Origin: Pedobacter rhizosphaerae
Lineage (GTDB): Bacteria; Bacteroidota; Bacteroidia; Sphingobacteriales; Sphingobacteriaceae
Assembly: GCF_900111155.1 (NCBI RefSeq)
Contig: NZ_FOGG01000005.1
Coordinates: 124,001-188,000 of the forward strand
Direction: 5' to 3'
Length of the DNA: 64,000 nt
The first letter of the stretch is position 1; every line of letters begins with the position of its first letter. Positions 27,460 through 37,078 of this stretch are shown piece after piece. The notes beneath the pieces were generated by a model. That model searched no databases, was not told the origin of the DNA, and saw nothing but the letters and a program-made list of their open reading frames with translations. A program made the translations under genes and the position numbers.

Positions 27460-30072
27460 TTGGCTAAAGATACGAACAAAGAAACCCCATTAATGCAACA
27501 GTACAACGCAATTAAAGCGAAGTATCCAGGTGCATTGTTATTGTTTAGAGTAGGAGACTTTTATGAAACCTTTGGCGAAGATGCCGTAAAAACCGCACAG
27601 ATTTTAGGGATAGTGCTTACCCGTAGAGGTACGGGGCCTAATGGGGGTGCACTGGAGTTGGCTGGATTTCCCCACCATTCATTAGATAATTATCTTTCTA
27701 AATTGGTTAGGGCCGGACAAAGGGTTGCCATTTGCGACCAGTTGGAAGATCCTAAGGCTACTAAGACCATTGTGAAACGTGGTGTAACCGAGTTAGTTAC
27801 GCCCGGTGTGGCTTATGGGGATAATATCGTTAACCAAAAATCTAACAATTATTTAGCTTCTGTATTTTTTGATAAAACGCAGATTGGTGTATCATTTCTG
27901 GATATTTCAACCGGTGAATTTTTGATTGCACAAGGTAATGCCGATTACATAGATAAGCTTTTACAGGGCTTTAAACCTTCGGAAGTTATCTTTCAGAAGT
28001 CTAAACGTCAGGCTTTTATGGAGCAATTTGGCGACCGTTTCTATACTTTCGGATTAGATGAATGGCCATACACTACAGATTACGCCAATGAAACGCTTAC
28101 CAAGCACTTTGAAGTAACTTCTTTAAAAGGTTTTGGAGTTGAGCGCTTACAAAGTGGTATTGTAGCTGCCGGTGTTATCCTTCATTATTTAGGAGAAACG
28201 GAGCACCGCAATTTACAGCATATCAGTTCCATCAGCAGGATTGAGGAAGACCGTTATATGTGGCTGGATCGCTTTACCATTCGGAATTTAGAACTGGTGC
28301 ATTCCAATAATGATAATGCCGTTACGTTATTTGATATATTGGATCACACTTGTACGCCAATGGGTGCGCGTTTACTTCAAAAATGGATCATTATGCCATT
28401 AAAGGAGCTTAAGCCCATTCAGGAGCGTTTAGGTATGGTAGAGTTCTTCGTGCAACATGAAGAGCTTCAGCAGGAGTTTTTATCGCATATTAAACAAATT
28501 GGTGATTTAGAGCGGTTGATTTCTAAAGTCGGCTTGCAACGCGTTGGTCCTCGGGAATTGGTGCAGCTCAAAAGGGCGCTTACCCATATTGAAGCCGTAA
28601 AAACACTGGCCGCAAACAGTAAAAATCCATTCCTGATTAAAATTGCAGATCAGTTAAACCCTTGTTTAGCAATACGCGAAAGAATAGAAAGAGAATTACA
28701 ACCAGAGCCACCAGCCTTATTAATTAAGGGAAATGTTATTGCTGATGGAATAGATGAGGAATTAGATCGCCTGCGTAAAATCGCTTTCGGTGGCAAGGAT
28801 TATCTCGTTCAGATTCAAAAGAGAGAAGCAGAAAGCACGGGAATTCCGTCCTTAAAAATTGCCTTCAATAATGTTTTTGGATACTATTTAGAAGTTACTC
28901 ATACCCATAAGGATAAAGTTCCTGAAGGCTGGATTAGAAAACAGACCTTGGTTAATGCAGAGCGATACATCACGCCTGAGCTGAAAGAATATGAAGATCA
29001 GATTTTAGGTGCCGAAGAGAAAATTCAACATATTGAAGTTCGTTTATATAATGAACTGATGTATGAAACGGCAAGTTACATCAAGCCTATTCAGTTAAAT
29101 TCTTTCTTAATTGCCCAGCTTGATTGTTTACTGTGTTTTGCGCAGTTGGCGGCTAAAAACCACTACACTAAACCCAATGTGAGCAAGGAAAAGGTGTTGG
29201 ATATTAAGGGTGGTCGCCATCCGGTAATTGAGAAACAACTTCCGGTAGGGCAAGAGTATATTACCAATGACGTTTATCTGGATACAGATTCACAGCAGAT
29301 TATCATTATCACCGGACCCAACATGGCGGGTAAGTCTGCTATATTAAGACAAACAGGTTTAATTGTGCTAATGGCTCAAATGGGCTCTTTTGTACCTGCG
29401 AAATCTGCTGATGTAGGTTTGGTAGATAAAATATTTACGCGTGTTGGTGCCTCAGATAACTTATCATCTGGAGAAAGTACGTTCATGGTTGAAATGAACG
29501 AGACCGCGAGTATCTTGAATAACATTTCAGAAGACAGTTTAATCCTGCTGGATGAGATTGGCCGTGGAACGAGTACCTATGATGGGATTTCCATTGCCTG
29601 GGCCATTGCAGAATTTTTGCATCAGCACCCAACCGCCCGTCCGAAAACGTTATTTGCTACACACTACCATGAACTTAACGAACTGGCCAATACCATGGGT
29701 AGGGTTAAGAATTTCAACGTATCGGTGAAGGAAATGACCAACAAGGTGATTTTCTTAAGAAAGTTAATTCCCGGTGGAAGTGAGCATAGTTTTGGTATTC
29801 ATGTGGCTAAAATGGCTGGTATGCCGCCAAAATTGATCCATAGGGCTAATGAAATTCTGAAAAAACTGGAAATAGACCGTACAGAAGGACAAAGTATTAA
29901 GGATAGTATAAAAAAGGTGCAAAATCAGGCCTATCAATTGCAAATGTTTTCGGTTGAAGACCCTGTTTTGGTGAAAGTTAGAGACACCTTGAATAATCTG
30001 GATGTAAATGCCCTCACACCGGTGGAAGCCTTATTAAAATTAGACGAAATCCAAAGGTTAATTAAAAATTAA
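27460..30072 (+). CDS. mutS: DNA mismatch repair protein MutS
   Basis: Mismatch recognition ATPase of 870 residues. The mismatch-stacking motif is at residues 33-37 (DFYET; Phe34 and Glu36). The Walker A motif GPNMAGKS is at 619-626, followed by the [10 protein letters not shown] signature, the [14 protein letters not shown]alker B and the FATHYHEL segment. The start is TTG at 27460, giving [15 protein letters not shown], which fits the family; the next ATG would lose the first eleven residues. The preceding ~290-base spacer contains only a short gaatgattgaaggattgaat-type repeat and no gene. No mutL is visible in the window. Confidence 0.97.
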   Translation: MAKDTNKETPLMQQYNAIKAKYPGALLLFRVGDFYETFGEDAVKTAQILGIVLTRRGTGPNGGALELAGFPHHSLDNYLSKLVRAGQRVAICDQLEDPKATKTIVKRGVTELVTPGVAYGDNIVNQKSNNYLASVFFDKTQIGVSFLDISTGEFLIAQGNADYIDKLLQGFKPSEVIFQKSKRQAFMEQFGDRFYTFGLDEWPYTTDYANETLTKHFEVTSLKGFGVERLQSGIVAAGVILHYLGETEHRNLQHISSISRIEEDRYMWLDRFTIRNLELVHSNNDNAVTLFDILDHTCTPMGARLLQKWIIMPLKELKPIQERLGMVEFFVQHEELQQEFLSHIKQIGDLERLISKVGLQRVGPRELVQLKRALTHIEAVKTLAANSKNPFLIKIADQLNPCLAIRERIERELQPEPPALLIKGNVIADGIDEELDRLRKIAFGGKDYLVQIQKREAESTGIPSLKIAFNNVFGYYLEVTHTHKDKVPEGWIRKQTLVNAERYITPELKEYEDQILGAEEKIQHIEVRLYNELMYETASYIKPIQLNSFLIAQLDCLLCFAQLAAKNHYTKPNVSKEKVLDIKGGRHPVIEKQLPVGQEYITNDVYLDTDSQQIIIITGPNMAGKSAILRQTGLIVLMAQMGSFVPAKSADVGLVDKIFTRVGASDNLSSGESTFMVEMNETASILNNISEDSLILLDEIGRGTSTYDGISIAWAIAEFLHQHPTARPKTLFATHYHELNELANTMGRVKNFNVSVKEMTNKVIFLRKLIPGGSEHSFGIHVAKMAGMPPKLIHRANEILKKLEIDRTEGQSIKDSIKKVQNQAYQLQMFSVEDPVLVKVRDTLNNLDVNALTPVEALLKLDEIQRLIKN

Positions 30073-30125
30073 TCGAATGGCTCAGGGCTTCAAGCTTTGG
30101 GCCATTTGCATAAATATAGTTTAAT

Positions 30126-30632
30126 ATGAATAGAACCTTAAGCATTAAGCCTTATGGCTTTTACTTAATTGCGCTCGTGCTGTTTCTCTCTTCTTGCGGG
30201 TCAAGGAAATACACGGTCAGAACAGATACCAAGGCTGCAAAGGCCGCAGATGCATTGGCCAATTTAAAGAGCAAACCCTTATATCGCTTTATTAACGACT
30301 GGACAGGCGTTAGGTATCGCTTTGGCGGTTTAGATAAGAGCGGGATAGATTGTTCGGGCTTTGCTTATTTATTAGAGAAGGAAATATATGGCGTTACCCT
30401 GCCAAGAATTTCGAGAGATCAGGCCCGTTTTGCCAGGGCGAAGAGTTTTGGAAGTTTAAAGGAAGGCGACCTGGTTTTTTTCTCCTTCGGCGGGAATGAT
30501 GTAGATCATGTTGGGGTTTACCTCAATAATGGCTTTTTCGTGCACGCGAGTACCAATAGAGGAGTTATTGTTGATGATATCAATCTTCCTGCTTATCAAC
30601 GGGTATTGGTTAAATCTGGCTCGGTAAATTAA
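30126..30632 (+). CDS. NlpC/P60 family cell-wall peptidase, lipoprotein
   Basis: Predicted envelope-anchored endopeptidase of 168 residues that cleaves peptidoglycan stems. The signal ends at Cys24 (FLSSCGSRK). The catalytic Cys76 is in GIDCSGFAYLL, His128 in VDHVGVYL, and a third polar residue follows at FVHAST. The short Spr/NlpC layout without SH3 domains is typical. It follows mutS by about 50 bases and may be read through from it, although no functional link is apparent. Confidence 0.9.
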   Translation: MNRTLSIKPYGFYLIALVLFLSSCGSRKYTVRTDTKAAKAADALANLKSKPLYRFINDWTGVRYRFGGLDKSGIDCSGFAYLLEKEIYGVTLPRISRDQARFARAKSFGSLKEGDLVFFSFGGNDVDHVGVYLNNGFFVHASTNRGVIVDDINLPAYQRVLVKSGSVN

Positions 30633-30688
30633 CACGCTGTTTGATAAAAAGGTTGAAACTAATTGGGACTTAATTTCGTTGTGTTAGT

Positions 30689-31159
30689 ATGCGTTTGTTT
30701 TTTATAATATGCTTATCTTTAATTACTTATTCGGCTAACGCGCAAGTGAAACTGCTTAGCTTGGATGAATTAGATAAGCGGCTGACCAATGGAAGGGATA
30801 CCACTTATGTAATTAATTTCTGGGCTACCTGGTGTTCTCCCTGTGTGGCAGAATTACCCCATTTTGAAGAACTGCACCGGGCTAACTTGAAAAAGCCAGT
30901 GAAAGTACTTTTGGTGAGCCTGGATTTTAAATCTAAACTACAGAAAGCAGTTATACCATTTGTGGTGGAGAAGAAATTAAAGGCAGAAGTTTTTTTGTTG
31001 AACGAGAAAGATCAGCAAGCTTATATTGAAAGAATAGATCCGAAATGGTCGGGAGCAATACCTGCTACTTTATTTATTAAGAAAGATAAAAGACAGTTTT
31101 TTGAGCGGGAATTTACTGCCGGTGAGTTAAATGCTGCATGGTTAAACTTTAATAAATAA
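30689..31159 (+). CDS. TlpA-like thioredoxin-fold protein
   Basis: Exported thiol-disulfide protein of 156 residues. A signal peptide (about residues 1-18, ending YSANAQ) precedes a thioredoxin fold with the active site WCSPC (Cys49, Cys52). Proteins of this kind reduce disulfides in the periplasm, often for cytochrome c maturation or peroxiredoxins. It is four bases upstream of a peroxiredoxin-like gene, so the pair is probably one operon and may work as reductase and partner. Confidence 0.88.
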   Translation: MRLFFIICLSLITYSANAQVKLLSLDELDKRLTNGRDTTYVINFWATWCSPCVAELPHFEELHRANLKKPVKVLLVSLDFKSKLQKAVIPFVVEKKLKAEVFLLNEKDQQAYIERIDPKWSGAIPATLFIKKDKRQFFEREFTAGELNAAWLNFNK

Positions 31160-31163
31160 TAAC

Positions 31164-31772
31164 ATGAAAACATTAATTGTAATTGGTTTATTGCTGATTT
31201 CGGGTTATTCGTTTGCCCAAACAGCGGGTTATCAGGTAGGGGATATGGTTAAGGATTTTGCACTTAAAAATGTTGATCATAAAACAGTTTCATTGGCTAA
31301 TTACAGAAATGCCAAGGGCTTTGTAGTCATTTTTACCTGTAATACTTGCCCTGTAGCTCAGGCTTACCAAGATCGCATAGCAGAATTAAACCAGACTTAT
31401 ACAGCGAAGGGTTATCCGGTTATAGCCATCAACCCAAATGATGCTGGTGTTGTGCCGAATGAAAGTTTTGAAAAAATGCAGACTCTGGCCAAACAAAAGA
31501 ATTTTACTTTCCCATATTTGTTAGATCCCGATCATGTAGTAACCAAACAATTTGGTGCCACCAGAACGCCTCATGTATTCATATTACAAAAAACTCCTAA
31601 AGGAAATGTAGTAGAATATATTGGTGCTATTGATAATGATCCTGAAGGCGAAAGTAGCAGCCAAATCACTTATGTGAAAAATGCAATCAACGACTTATCT
31701 GCAGGTAAGAAACCTGCTGTAGTGTCAACCAAAGCTGTTGGCTGCTCAATTAAGTGGAAAAAGACTTCCTAA
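31164..31772 (+). CDS. Exported peroxiredoxin-like (AhpC/TSA superfamily) thioredoxin-fold protein
   Basis: Periplasmic thioredoxin-like protein of 202 residues with signal peptide (ends YSFAQ). The motif TCNTCP (Cys59, Cys62) replaces the usual peroxidatic site, and later segments VIAINPNDAG and FPYLLDPDHVVTKQFGATRTPHVF follow the peroxiredoxin-like fold of the family. This CxxC subgroup is common in Bacteroidota and its substrate is not established. It forms a pair with the TlpA-like gene four bases upstream. Confidence 0.85.
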   Translation: MKTLIVIGLLLISGYSFAQTAGYQVGDMVKDFALKNVDHKTVSLANYRNAKGFVVIFTCNTCPVAQAYQDRIAELNQTYTAKGYPVIAINPNDAGVVPNESFEKMQTLAKQKNFTFPYLLDPDHVVTKQFGATRTPHVFILQKTPKGNVVEYIGAIDNDPEGESSSQITYVKNAINDLSAGKKPAVVSTKAVGCSIKWKKTS

Positions 31773-31805
31773 ATTTCGGAGATTTTTAAATCTCCGAAAT
31801 TTAGG
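31768..31805. terminator. Bidirectional terminator palindrome
   Basis: Perfect inverted repeat with 18-base arms (cctaaatttcggagattt and its complement) and a two-base spacer. It overlaps the stop codon of the peroxiredoxin-like gene and sits 12 bases before the end of the convergent SDR gene. AT runs within the arms would serve both directions. Confidence 0.8.
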
Positions 31806-31816
31806 TTAGGCAAGGC

Positions 31817-32656
31817 CTAAACAAAATGCGTATTGGTGGCCAAAGCTTCCCAGTCAGCAAGGTCTTGCTGTATAGCTGCTATCTTATCCTTTGCCAGTTG
31901 GTATGCATCAGCACCTAACAATAAGTGTAATGGAGGATTCTCCGAAGCAGCGGCTGCAATGATCACATCAACAGCTTTTTCGGGATCTCCGGGCTGTTCG
32001 TTATTAATGTGATTTTGGTGTGCATCCTGAGATTCCCGTACCTCCTTGTACTCTTCAATAACCGAATGCGGAACAGCCAAAGAGCCGGAAGAAAGGAAAT
32101 CTGTTCTGAAATATCCGGGCTCCACTACTGTAGCCTTAATGCCGAATGATTTAACCTCTGCTGCCAGCGATTCAGTAAAGCCACTAACAGCAAACTTAGT
32201 TGCGCAATAAATACCGAATCCTGGGAAGTTACCCGAAAATCCACCAATGGAGGAAATATTGAAGATATGCCCTGATTGTTGTTTGCGCAACTGCGGAAGA
32301 ACTTTTCTGATGATATTTAAAGAACCGAATACGTTCACATCAAAATTTTCCCTGGCTTCCTTGTCGCTAAGTTCTTCCAGCGCGCCAAGCATTCCGTAGC
32401 CAGCATTATTTACCACTACATCTATTTGTCCAAATCTACTAATAGTCTCCCGAACGGCTGTTTCTACACTGTTTTCATCAGTAAGGTTAACTGATAAAGG
32501 TAAAAAGTTGGGATGATCTCCAACCGCTTTTTGTAAGTCTGTTAAACTTCTTGAGCTAGCGGCCACCCCGTTTCCAATGCTTAATAATTTTTTCACTAAG
32601 GTTAAACCCAGGCCTTTCGAGGCGCCGGTTACGAACCATACTTTTTGATTTTCCAT
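31817..32656 (-). CDS. SDR family oxidoreductase (paralogue 1)
   Basis: Classical short-chain dehydrogenase of 279 residues. The NAD(P) motif TGASKGLG is at residues 10-17, NNAG at about 83-86, and the catalytic Tyr150-x3-Lys154 in YCATK. A basic residue follows the glycine motif, hinting at NADP. The same length and colinear motifs as the next SDR gene suggest a tandem duplication. The substrate is unknown. The two genes are separated by a 342-base repeat spacer. Confidence 0.9.
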   Translation of the reverse strand: MENQKVWFVTGASKGLGLTLVKKLLSIGNGVAASSRSLTDLQKAVGDHPNFLPLSVNLTDENSVETAVRETISRFGQIDVVVNNAGYGMLGALEELSDKEARENFDVNVFGSLNIIRKVLPQLRKQQSGHIFNISSIGGFSGNFPGFGIYCATKFAVSGFTESLAAEVKSFGIKATVVEPGYFRTDFLSSGSLAVPHSVIEEYKEVRESQDAHQNHINNEQPGDPEKAVDVIIAAAASENPPLHLLLGADAYQLAKDKIAAIQQDLADWEALATNTHFV

Positions 32657-32659
32657 GTT

Positions 32660-32995
32660 GATTGTGTTGTGGGTTGCGTGTTACGTGTTATGGGGCAAGG
32701 TGCCTATCCAGCTAATGAAACACCTATCTTTGTGGGCTTCGTGCTATTCTTGGCGCACTTTGCGGTTAAAAGAGTTGTAAGTTGTAGGTTTTAAGTTGTA
32801 AGTTCTGGATGCGCTAGCTAATTTGACGCGCTTTGCGGTTAATTGTGTTGCGGGTTGCGTGTTACGTGTTATGGGGCAAGGTGCCTATCCAGCTAATGAA
32901 AAACCTGTCTTTGTATGCTTCATGCTTTTCATGGCGCGCTTTTCAGTTAATTGTTGTTTGTGTACCCGTAACTCATAACAGGTAACCCGTAACCT
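32660..32995. repeat. Two direct copies of a ~160-bp spacer repeat
   Basis: The sequence gttgcgtgttacgtgttatg, then gggcaaggtgcctatccagc and cactttgcggttaa, occurs near 32663-32768 and again near 32850-32950. The words also appear in the larger array at 36353-36910. No gene is present between the two SDR genes. Confidence 0.85.
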
Positions 32996-32998
32996 TAT

Positions 32999-33838
32999 TT
33001 AAAGATCGAAACCTGTTGAGATCGTCATCGCTTTCCATTTTTGAAATTCTTTTTCTAAAGATTGGATTTTAGTGGTTGCACGATCTAAAGCATCCTGACC
33101 CAACAATAAATGGAGGGGAGGTTCAGGCATCGCAACCAGTGCAATCATCGCAGCTGCAGCTTTTTCTGGATCTCCTGCTTGTGTACCGTCCATTTTTAAA
33201 TACCTGTTGTGCGTATTTCTAACAGCTTCATAATCCTGTATTGGGTTTTTCGCTAATTCCAACGATTCTTCTTTTAGGAAGCTGGTTCTAAAAGCACCAG
33301 GCGCTACAACGGTAACTTTGATGCCAAAATCCTTAACATCTTCGGCCAAAACTTCAGATAATGCTATTACTGCCGATTTTGCTGCTGCATATACACTCCA
33401 GCCCGTAGCGCCTGCAATTCCTGCAATAGAAGCAATATTGATAATGTTTCCTGAACGTTGTGCCCTTAAATAAGGCATCGCATGGCGGATAACGTTTAGT
33501 GTGCCAAATACATTGACGTTAAAAGCCGATCTGGTTTCCTGGTCTGTAAGCTCTTCTATGCTTCCTCCTATACCATAACCGGCGTTATTGATGATTACAT
33601 CAATCTTTCCGAATTTGGTTATTGTGGCTTTAACAGCTTCCTCAACGCTTACATCACTTGCCAGATCTACTGTTAAGGGCAAAAACTTTTCATTGGATGC
33701 ATTTACAATTCTGGCAAGTGTCGCCGCATCTCTGGATGTAGCCGCAACAAATTGACCAGCATTTAATAGTTGGTTAACTAAAGATAATCCCAAGCCTTTG
33801 GAAGCCCCTGTAATAAACCAAACCTTTTTCTTGTCCAT
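32999..33838 (-). CDS. SDR family oxidoreductase (paralogue 2)
   Basis: Short-chain dehydrogenase of 279 residues, the same length as its downstream neighbour and alike throughout (start VWFITGASKGLGLSLV, NNAGYG, Tyr150 and Lys154 in YAAAK). Like the neighbour, it ends with an extended segment PPLHLLLGQDAL that is seen in ketoreductase-like SDRs of this clade. A TAACTTTG -7-like element lies on the minus strand at 33861-33868, 23 bases before the ATG. The AraC-family gene upstream on the same strand is a candidate regulator. Confidence 0.9.
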   Translation of the reverse strand: MDKKKVWFITGASKGLGLSLVNQLLNAGQFVAATSRDAATLARIVNASNEKFLPLTVDLASDVSVEEAVKATITKFGKIDVIINNAGYGIGGSIEELTDQETRSAFNVNVFGTLNVIRHAMPYLRAQRSGNIINIASIAGIAGATGWSVYAAAKSAVIALSEVLAEDVKDFGIKVTVVAPGAFRTSFLKEESLELAKNPIQDYEAVRNTHNRYLKMDGTQAGDPEKAAAAMIALVAMPEPPLHLLLGQDALDRATTKIQSLEKEFQKWKAMTISTGFDL

Positions 33839-33920
33839 AATTTTATCTTTTTTGTTAAGACAAAGTTAGTACAGAGTTTAAGGCTGGCGATTACGCTAAT
33901 CAAACTAATGGTTACGAAAT

Positions 33921-34832
33921 TCAAACAATTCTGAAGGCGGTAGGACTTAATTTGGTTTGTTTCTTAAAAAAGTTATTGAAATGCGTGGGTTCTTCAAAGC
34001 CCAGGCAATACCCAATTTCTGAAATATTCCAGTCGGTATGCCTTAATAAAGCCTTGGCTTCCGCTAATAGTCGGTCGGCGATGTGATGGGTAGTGGTTTT
34101 TCCGGTAGTATCTTTTATTGCTCTGTTTAAGTGGTTCACATGAACGGAGAGTTGATTGGCAAAATCTTTAGCCGATCGCAAAGAAAATCTTTGTGCCGGG
34201 CTTTCAATTGGAAATTGTCTTTCCAAAAGCTCCACAAAAACTGAAGTAATGCGGGAGTTGGCATCTGGGTGGCGGTAAAGCGTTTCCGCAGGTTCTGTTT
34301 TTAAGGCAAAATGGATAATTTCGTTGACATAGTTTCTCAATAAATCGTATTTATAGATATAATCTGTATTGATTTCTTCCAGCATTTTAAGAAAGATAGA
34401 TTCTACCTGCATATCCTGCTTTTGGTCAAGGATGTAAGCGGGCTTTCCGCCAACAGAAAATAAGGGTAATTCACTGATACTTCCTCTAATCTTTTCAGAA
34501 AAGAATGCCTCAGTAAAAATGCAAAAGAAGCCTGTTATGTCTGATACATTGCCGCTGGCACATTCCCAGGTGTAGGGCACCTGTGGATTAAAAAACATCA
34601 GTGCCGTACCATTAACCTCAATACTTTTATCAGCGTAATGATAGATATTATGTCCGCGATTTAAAGCAATTTTATAGAAATCACGCCTGCTGTATGCTAT
34701 GGGTGTTTTATTGTCGCCAATGCAATCTTCTAACTTGAAAACGTTAAAGTGTCCAACATCTTTCTGCAAGTTGTCGGGTAAGAAACTAAATTTATTCTGA
34801 TAAAAGTCGGATAGGGATTCTACGGTGCTCAT
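33921..34832 (-). CDS. AraC family transcriptional regulator
   Basis: DNA-binding regulator of 303 residues. An N-terminal cupin-like sensing region (about residues 30-160; GTALMFFNPQVPYTWE) is followed by a C-terminal double helix-turn-helix (about 205-300) with LSVHVNHLNRAIKDTTG and WNISEIGYCLGFEEPTHF. It is encoded next to two SDR genes on the same strand and divergent from a TetR gene, so local control is likely. The inducer is unknown. Confidence 0.9.
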   Translation of the reverse strand: MSTVESLSDFYQNKFSFLPDNLQKDVGHFNVFKLEDCIGDNKTPIAYSRRDFYKIALNRGHNIYHYADKSIEVNGTALMFFNPQVPYTWECASGNVSDITGFFCIFTEAFFSEKIRGSISELPLFSVGGKPAYILDQKQDMQVESIFLKMLEEINTDYIYKYDLLRNYVNEIIHFALKTEPAETLYRHPDANSRITSVFVELLERQFPIESPAQRFSLRSAKDFANQLSVHVNHLNRAIKDTTGKTTTHHIADRLLAEAKALLRHTDWNISEIGYCLGFEEPTHFNNFFKKQTKLSPTAFRIV

Positions 34833-34891
34833 GAATCAAAGTTACAAAATTCAAACTTATATTGTAAGATTAGATTGAAATGATAAATAAT

Positions 34892-34907
34892 TATACCGAT
34901 CGGTATA
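34892..34907. promoter_or_regulatory. Palindromic operator before the TetR gene
   Basis: TATACCGATCGGTATA is a perfect 16-base palindrome. It overlaps a -7-like element, TATATTTG (34906-34913), and lies 27 bases before the chosen TetR start. A near-copy precedes the following SDR gene. Position and symmetry suggest autorepression by the TetR protein. Confidence 0.75.
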
Positions 34908-34913
34908 TATTTG
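34906..34913 (+). promoter_or_regulatory. -7 promoter element of the TetR gene
   Basis: TATATTTG fits the Bacteroidota TAnnTTTG -7 box and overlaps the right end of the palindromic operator. Transcription would begin about 7 bases downstream, before the ATG at 34934. The -33 element is not clear. Confidence 0.45.
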
Positions 34914-34933
34914 TATTGTTAAATCATTTGGTT

Positions 34934-35521
34934 ATGACTAAGGCAGAAAAAACACGTCAATTCATTGTAGAACAAACAGCTCCAATATTCAATACAAAGG
35001 GTTATGCTGGTACATCTTTAAATGATATTACCGAAGCAACTGGATTAACGAAAGGGAGTGTGTACGGTAATTTTGCCAATAAAGACGAGGTTGCTTTGGC
35101 GGCTTTCGATTATAATGCAGAAAAGATGGCCACAGCAATAAACAAGGCAATGGCTGAGCAAGCTACAATGGCTGGTAAATTGTTAGTTTATGCAGATCTA
35201 TATCGTGCTCTGCTTACCAACACTTTACATCAAGGTGGATGCCCGCTGCTCAATACCGCAACAGAAGCTGATGATACCCATCCCGAATTACGCAAAAGAG
35301 TTTTGGGCGCTATATTAAATTGGAAAAAACACCTCTCGGCTTTAGTTATCAAGGGGGTTGAATCGGCAGAGTTTAACCAAAAAGTTAACCCCGAACAGGT
35401 AGCTCTCACGATGATTGCAATGATAGAAGGGGCAATTATGGTATCGCGGTTAACAGAAAATGAATCTCACTGGGATTTAATTATGGATTCCTTAAAAAAA
35501 AACATCAAACAGCTTAGCTAA
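34934..35521 (+). CDS. TetR/AcrR family transcriptional regulator
   Basis: Repressor-type regulator of about 195 residues. The N-terminal helix-turn-helix reads GYAGTSLNDITEATGLTKGS followed by VYGNFANKDEV; the rest is the variable ligand-binding and dimerisation part. ATG at 34934 (MTKAEKTRQFIVEQ) is chosen because an upstream in-frame start would place the operator and -7 box inside the gene. Palindromes of the same core lie before this gene and before the SDR gene 72 bases downstream, so it probably represses both. Confidence 0.9.
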   Translation: MTKAEKTRQFIVEQTAPIFNTKGYAGTSLNDITEATGLTKGSVYGNFANKDEVALAAFDYNAEKMATAINKAMAEQATMAGKLLVYADLYRALLTNTLHQGGCPLLNTATEADDTHPELRKRVLGAILNWKKHLSALVIKGVESAEFNQKVNPEQVALTMIAMIEGAIMVSRLTENESHWDLIMDSLKKNIKQLS

Positions 35522-35539
35522 TTTTTTTTATCCTAAAAT

Positions 35540-35553
35540 ATACCGATTGGTAT
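35540..35553. promoter_or_regulatory. Second TetR-type operator, before the SDR gene
   Basis: ATACCGATTGGTAT matches the operator upstream of the TetR gene in 13 of 14 positions, with one base breaking the symmetry. It lies 40 bases before the SDR ATG and is followed directly by a TAnnTTT-like stretch. It suggests that the SDR gene is a target of the adjacent TetR regulator. Confidence 0.7.
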
Positions 35554-35592
35554 TTTAAATATTAAATACGTTTTAAAATAAAAAACATAATC

Positions 35593-36351
35593 ATGAAAAC
35601 CTCACAAAACACCGTATTAATCATTGGCGGAACTGCCGGAATAGGTTTGTCTATCGCTTCACAATTATCTGCATTGGGCAACAAGGTAATCATCACAGGC
35701 AGAAATCAGGAAAGATTAAATCAGGCCGCCAAAGGATTGGATAATGTGGTTACCATTCCATTTGATGTGACTAAGCCTGAAGAAATTGATCAGCTGGTGG
35801 CTAAAATAAAAACAGATTTTCCCGATGTAAATATGGTGATTAACAATGCAGGCAGGGCAGTAGTGTATAGCCTAACCGACGAAACTGTAGATGCTGCTGC
35901 TATTGCAGAAGATGAAATGTTAACCAACTATTTGTCTATTATCCGTTTGAATCAAAAGCTGTTGCCTGTTTTGAAAAATCAGTCTGAATCAGCGATTGTA
36001 AATGTCTCATCAATAGTAGTTTATGCCCCTGGTGTATTATTGCCAACTTATGCTGCGAGTAAAGCTGCTTTGCACTCTTACACCACTTCCTTAAGGTTAA
36101 CATTGGCAAATAGCAACGTTAAGGTGTTTGAATTGATGCCGCCTTTGGTAGATACAGAATTTTCAAAAGAAATTGGTGGCCACAGAGGTATTAAACCTGA
36201 TGTAGTTGCTGAAGAATTTATCAAAGCACTGGCTGCAAATGAATTTGAAATCAGAGTGGGAGATACGGCAGCCATTTATGAGTTGTTTCTGAAATCACCG
36301 GAAGAAGCATTAAAAGTAATGAACAGCCAAAGAGCAGAGATTGCTGAGTAA
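35593..36351 (+). CDS. SDR family oxidoreductase, DltE-like
   Basis: Short-chain dehydrogenase of 252 residues, distinct from the two 279-residue paralogues upstream. The NAD(P) motif is GGTAGIGLSIA (near residues 12-22), NNAGRA marks the central strand and the catalytic Tyr-x3-Lys is in YAASKAALH. The form resembles DltE-type SDRs. It is preceded by a copy of the TetR operator, so it is likely the regulated output of the TetR unit. Substrate unknown. Confidence 0.9.
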   Translation: MKTSQNTVLIIGGTAGIGLSIASQLSALGNKVIITGRNQERLNQAAKGLDNVVTIPFDVTKPEEIDQLVAKIKTDFPDVNMVINNAGRAVVYSLTDETVDAAAIAEDEMLTNYLSIIRLNQKLLPVLKNQSESAIVNVSSIVVYAPGVLLPTYAASKAALHSYTTSLRLTLANSNVKVFELMPPLVDTEFSKEIGGHRGIKPDVVAEEFIKALAANEFEIRVGDTAAIYELFLKSPEEALKVMNSQRAEIAE

Positions 36352-36352
36352 A

Positions 36353-36912
36353 ATGTGTTGTGGGTTACGTGTTGCGGGTTATGAGGCAAGGAGCCTATTC
36401 AGCAATGCAATGAGAGCTTTGTGTGCTTAGCGGTTGAATGTGTTGTGGTTGAATGTGTTGTGGGTTATGTGTTGCGTGTTATGGGGCGAAGAGCCAATCA
36501 GGCGAAGCAATTAGAGCTTTGCATGCTTAGCGGTTGAATGTGTTGTGGGGTATGTGTTGCGTGTTATGGGGCTAGAAGCCAATCAGGCGAAGCAATTAAA
36601 GCTTTGCATGCTTAGCAGTTGAATGTGTTGTGGGTTACGTGTTGCGGGTTATGAGGCAAGGAGCCAATCAGGCGAAGCAATTAAAGCTTTGCATGCTTAG
36701 CAGTTGAATGTGTTGTGGGTTATGTGTTGCGTGTTATGGGGCAAGGAGCCAATCAGGCGAAGCAATTAAAGCTTTGCATGCTTAGCGGTTGAATGTGTTG
36801 CGGTTGAATGTGTTGTGGGTTATGTGTTGTGTGTTATGGGGCGAAGAGCCTATTCAGCAATGCAACAACCTGGCTTTGCGGGCTTAGCGCCTGTCTTAGC
36901 GCACTTTGCGGT
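36353..36912. repeat. Tandem array of an ~85-bp unit, about six copies
   Basis: Each unit reads gtgttgtgggttacgtgttg, then ggcaaggagccaatcaggcg, aagcaattaaagctttgcat and gcttagcggttgaat. Copies begin near 36353, 36454, 36539, 36624, 36709 and 36809. Inner copies (36539-36790) are almost identical, whereas the first and last share a different middle (cctattcagcaatgcaa). It fills most of the 727-base spacer before fabF, and the remaining ~165 bases show no gene. Confidence 0.9.
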
Positions 36913-37078
36913 ATGTTGTTCAATATCTCAGGACTGTAAAAAATAAAGGTTATGTCAATGTAATGCGGATAAAGCCGTATTATTGCGCCGCCAAATTGAT
37001 TTGAGCCATGAGTAGAAACTGATCAGTAAACGATCGATTTCTCCAATCTCATGTCTCCGATCTCAAATCTAATTAGAA

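Noticed and set aside
36353..36912. Possible CRISPR array
   Set aside because: The ~85-bp units are repeated throughout, without short identical repeats separated by unique spacers, and no cas genes are present.
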